Assembly (NCBI GenBank): GCA_013314775.1
Contig: JABUFB010000015.1
Location: 62,001 to 126,000, forward strand
Origin: Armatimonadota bacterium
GTDB lineage: Bacteria > Armatimonadota > Zipacnadia > Zipacnadales > JABUFB01
Direction: 5' to 3'
DNA length: 64,000 nucleotides
Shown: piece after piece, positions 62,021-64,000 of the stretch
Layout of the letters: each line of letters opens with the position of its first letter
Position numbering within the stretch: position 1 is the stretch's first letter
Notes under the pieces: generated by a model
What the model saw: only the letters and a program-made list of their open reading frames with translations
Database searches by the model: none
Told to the model about the DNA's origin: nothing
Translations under genes and position numbers: made by a program

Positions 62021-62141
62021 CGATTGCTGCCCGGTGCCGGGCCATCCGGCACCAGATCACCTTCCCGCAATGGCCGAACAAGTGGCAGGGACGGTATTTT
62101 GAGACACTGCGAGTAGGTGGGAGAGAACACCGAGGAGACTT

Positions 62142-62504
62142 TCACATTCTGCCGCGTGCTGCGAAAGTTTCAAAACAGGCCGTGCTGGGGCGGCAGAAAC
62201 AGGGGCTCAAGCGGCGGACGCAGATTGTGCGGAAGTCTGCCACAAGTCCAGCTGGAAGTCTCGACAGGCTTCTTTGCCGCGACGCCTGCTCCACCATTGC
62301 CTTCTCCCGATCTTGGTCTTCGTCCGGCAACGCCTTCAGTGACCACAGGTCGCGGCAGCCCACGATCCGGTGGAAGTTCTTTTCCGTCTCAAAGAGCGCC
62401 GTTGCGGTCCAGCGCAGAAGGACAATCACGGGGCGAGAGCGAACTGACGTCCAGGCTACGGCCGGTCCGACGCCGTGGGTAATCTGGACGCGTCCGCCCC
62501 ACAC
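62142..62504 (-). mobile_element. C-terminal remnant of an IS256-family-like transposase
   Basis: The frame encodes RWTATALFETEKNFHRIVGCRDLWSLKALPDE at roughly 62313-62426 (in parts: ALFETEKNFHRI, GCRDLWSLKAL), which matches the end of a mutator/IS256-type transposase (RWVAxALxExEKxFRRIxGYRDLxxL). The catalytic DDE part is missing and the flanking translation has no similarity, so it is a scar. No inverted repeats could be identified. Confidence 0.55.
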
Positions 62505-62542
62505 CGTTTCGGCTGTGCACGGATCGGGAGGTCAGAAAACCG

Positions 62543-64000
62543 ATGCGGCGCCGTCTCGCTCGACTCGTTGCCGGCAGCAACCTGACGGCCATGATCTGCT
62601 TCACGTACCTCTGCATGAGCATTGCCTGGGTGTACCTGGCAGAGTTGATCACACAAGTTTACATCGCCCCAGAGACCAGGGCGCGCTTTGCACATGCAAG
62701 CGGCATCCTCTTCGCCGTCGTGTCGACTCTGGCGATATTCCTCCTGTACGGAAGGTCCGAAAGACGCCTAAGGGCTCAGGAAGCACACTATCGCACCATT
62801 GTGGAGACCACCCGAGATGGCATTTGGCTTCTGAACCTGGACGGGATCACCACCTATGCGAACCACAGACTGGCCGAGATGCTGGGTTATGGCAGAGAAG
62901 ACCTGATCGGCGAACCCATCAGTCGTTTCGTAGATCTGCAGAATGCTCCAGACCTCGTCAATTGCCTGCGAGCTGTCCCCGGCGAGTGCGTGGAAAGCTC
63001 ACAGATCGAGCTGCAGCGTGCGGATGGCACCTCCTGCTGGGCAATCTTCAGTGCCGCTCCTCTTCTTGATGGGGACGGCCGAGCAGCGGGCACAATCGGC
63101 GTCGTTACAGACGTCACCGATCACAGGCGCGCCGAGAGTGCCCAACGGCTGGCGGCGGTGGGGCAGCTCGCGGCAGGCGTTTCCCACGAGTTCAACAACA
63201 TTCTGGCCGGGATGCTCATGCAAGCAGAACTCCTGGCGATGCGAGACCAGTCAGGAGCCTCGGCGCGACTGGTGGAAACAGTCAGAACCGGCGCCGAGCG
63301 GGGCGGGGTGCTGTGCAAACAACTCATGACTTTCGCGCAGCCGACGAGCGCGCGGAAGGAGGAGGTTGTCGTCGAGCAAGTGATAGAGGCCGCCTTGCGG
63401 CTCACGTCCCCGCAACTGCGAGGAACGGATATCCGCGTTGAGAGGCAGTTCGCAGCAGATCCAAAGGTGGTCCACGGAGACCCCACACAACTCGAGCAGG
63501 TGTTTGCCGAGTTATTCATCAATGCGGCGCACGCCATGCCTCGGGGCGGAGTCCTGACCATCTCTACTCTAGCCAAGGATGGTCCCCAGGGGGTCCCGTG
63601 GCTGGAGGTGGCCGTGCATGACACCGGTGAGGGAATGACCCCGGACCAGGTGTCTCGCGTTTTCGAGCCTTTCTTCACCACCAAAGGGCGCCTGGGCGAA
63701 AGCGAGGTTGCGGGCTCAGGTCTGGGGTTGTCCGCCGCCCATGGCATCGTGACCGCACACGGAGGGCGGTTACACGTCAAGAGCACCCCGCGCAAGGGCT
63801 CCACCTTCACCGTTGAGCTGCCTTGCGCTGTGGCGAAGCAGACCGAGCCGGCGCCGATGCCCTTCAAACCGGAGCGGCTGTCTGGCAAGGGATGTCGGGT
63901 GCTGGTCGCCGACGATGAAGAGGAAGTGCGCAGTTCTCTCGAGCAGATTCTCACTATCGCGGGCTATGCCGTCACAACCGCCTGCGACGCGAAGGACGCA
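62543..64000 (+). CDS. PAS hybrid sensor histidine kinase, 3'-truncated by the window edge
   Basis: From ATG 62543 the frame is open to the window end (486 codons). Two N-terminal hydrophobic segments (MICFTYLCMSIAWVYLAEL, ILFAVVSTLAIFLLYG) are followed by a PAS domain (YRTIVETTRDGIWLLNLDG, EMLGYGREDLIGEP), the phosphorylation helix LAAGVSHEFNNILAGM, the ATPase with FINAAHAMPRGG, VHDTGEGM and GSGLGLSAAHGIV, and the start of a receiver domain (RVLVADDEEEVRSSLEQIL). The signal is unknown. GGGAGG lies about 11 bases before the ATG. Confidence 0.9.
   Translation, partial: MRRRLARLVAGSNLTAMICFTYLCMSIAWVYLAELITQVYIAPETRARFAHASGILFAVVSTLAIFLLYGRSERRLRAQEAHYRTIVETTRDGIWLLNLDGITTYANHRLAEMLGYGREDLIGEPISRFVDLQNAPDLVNCLRAVPGECVESSQIELQRADGTSCWAIFSAAPLLDGDGRAAGTIGVVTDVTDHRRAESAQRLAAVGQLAAGVSHEFNNILAGMLMQAELLAMRDQSGASARLVETVRTGAERGGVLCKQLMTFAQPTSARKEEVVVEQVIEAALRLTSPQLRGTDIRVERQFAADPKVVHGDPTQLEQVFAELFINAAHAMPRGGVLTISTLAKDGPQGVPWLEVAVHDTGEGMTPDQVSRVFEPFFTTKGRLGESEVAGSGLGLSAAHGIVTAHGGRLHVKSTPRKGSTFTVELPCAVAKQTEPAPMPFKPERLSGKGCRVLVADDEEEVRSSLEQILTIAGYAVTTACDAKDA

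Noticed and set aside
62182-63069. 295-codon + strand frame covering the kinase start
   Set aside because: Overlaps the PAS kinase in another frame; the kinase frame contains full motifs, whereas this one is Arg/Ser-rich without any.
1-64000. tRNA, rRNA, riboswitch or other structured RNA genes
   Set aside because: No TΨC-like GGTTCGAATCC box in a cloverleaf setting, no rRNA core, and no known riboswitch core was recognised by eye; a covariance-model scan would settle this.

Overview
This is a high-GC bacterial chromosome segment. A diaminopimelate-type murein gene set points to a cell with peptidoglycan. A type IV-pilin-like prepilin with the H-box '[18 protein letters not shown]' and the DUF1559-style tail, together with many secreted glycan-related proteins, resembles Armatimonadota (or a Planctomycetes/Lentisphaerae relative). 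That placement is an inference from protein style, since the window holds no rRNA.

Layout. (1) 1-7250: part of a dcw cluster, murE(partial)-murF-mraY-murD-ftsW-murG, mostly with overlapping ends. (2) 7355-17558: a mixed catabolic and secreted-protein region with a kelch protein, two secreted proteins of unknown role, a YeiH-type transporter, an amidohydrolase remnant, a GH10-like secreted protein, two Gfo/Idh/MocA oxidoreductases and a URO-D-family protein. (3) 17559-28898: REP-like repeats, a vestigial one-spacer CRISPR with its own promoter, then a tight operon for a type III (III-D-like) effector complex. The operon encodes an HD-less Cas10 with an intact GGDD, four Csm3/Cas7-like RAMPs, a Csx10-like protein, a Csm2-like small subunit, a CARF protein, a second small helical protein and two unrecognised membrane proteins. 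No cas1, cas2, cas6 or HEPN effector is present. (4) 28867-37482: a frameshifted CBM9-like remnant and large secreted glycoside-hydrolase-like proteins, one with what looks like a circularly permuted LamG domain inserted in its TIM barrel. (5) 38420-45281: a secreted TPR/CHAT peptidase carrying two blocks of a YMPIRG heptad repeat, followed by a class III nucleotide cyclase-ATPase-TPR protein. (6) 45639-47974: prepilin and a purple-acid-phosphatase-like enzyme. (7) 48239-61924: an arsenic/thiol-redox island with two ArsR-controlled parts. The first holds an ArsP-like permease, small thioredoxins, DGC-domain proteins, an HdrA-like fragment, ferredoxin, DUF169 and CcdA. The second holds an AhpD-like protein, Usp, ACR3, ArsM and ArsC; decayed arsR and efflux genes lie between them. 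(8) 62142-64000: an IS256-like transposase remnant and a PAS sensor kinase running off the window.

How it fits together. The CRISPR operon looks like an interference module that relies on crRNA made elsewhere or on a nearly lost array; its two membrane proteins are the best candidates for undescribed effector or anchoring functions. The arsenic island combines reduction (ArsC), methylation (ArsM) and efflux (ACR3, ArsP-like) with an unusual thiol-electron relay from cytoplasm to periplasm (ferredoxin, HdrA-like, thioredoxins, CcdA, periplasmic thioredoxins). Two arsR genes are transcribed from near-leaderless promoters that overlap their operators.
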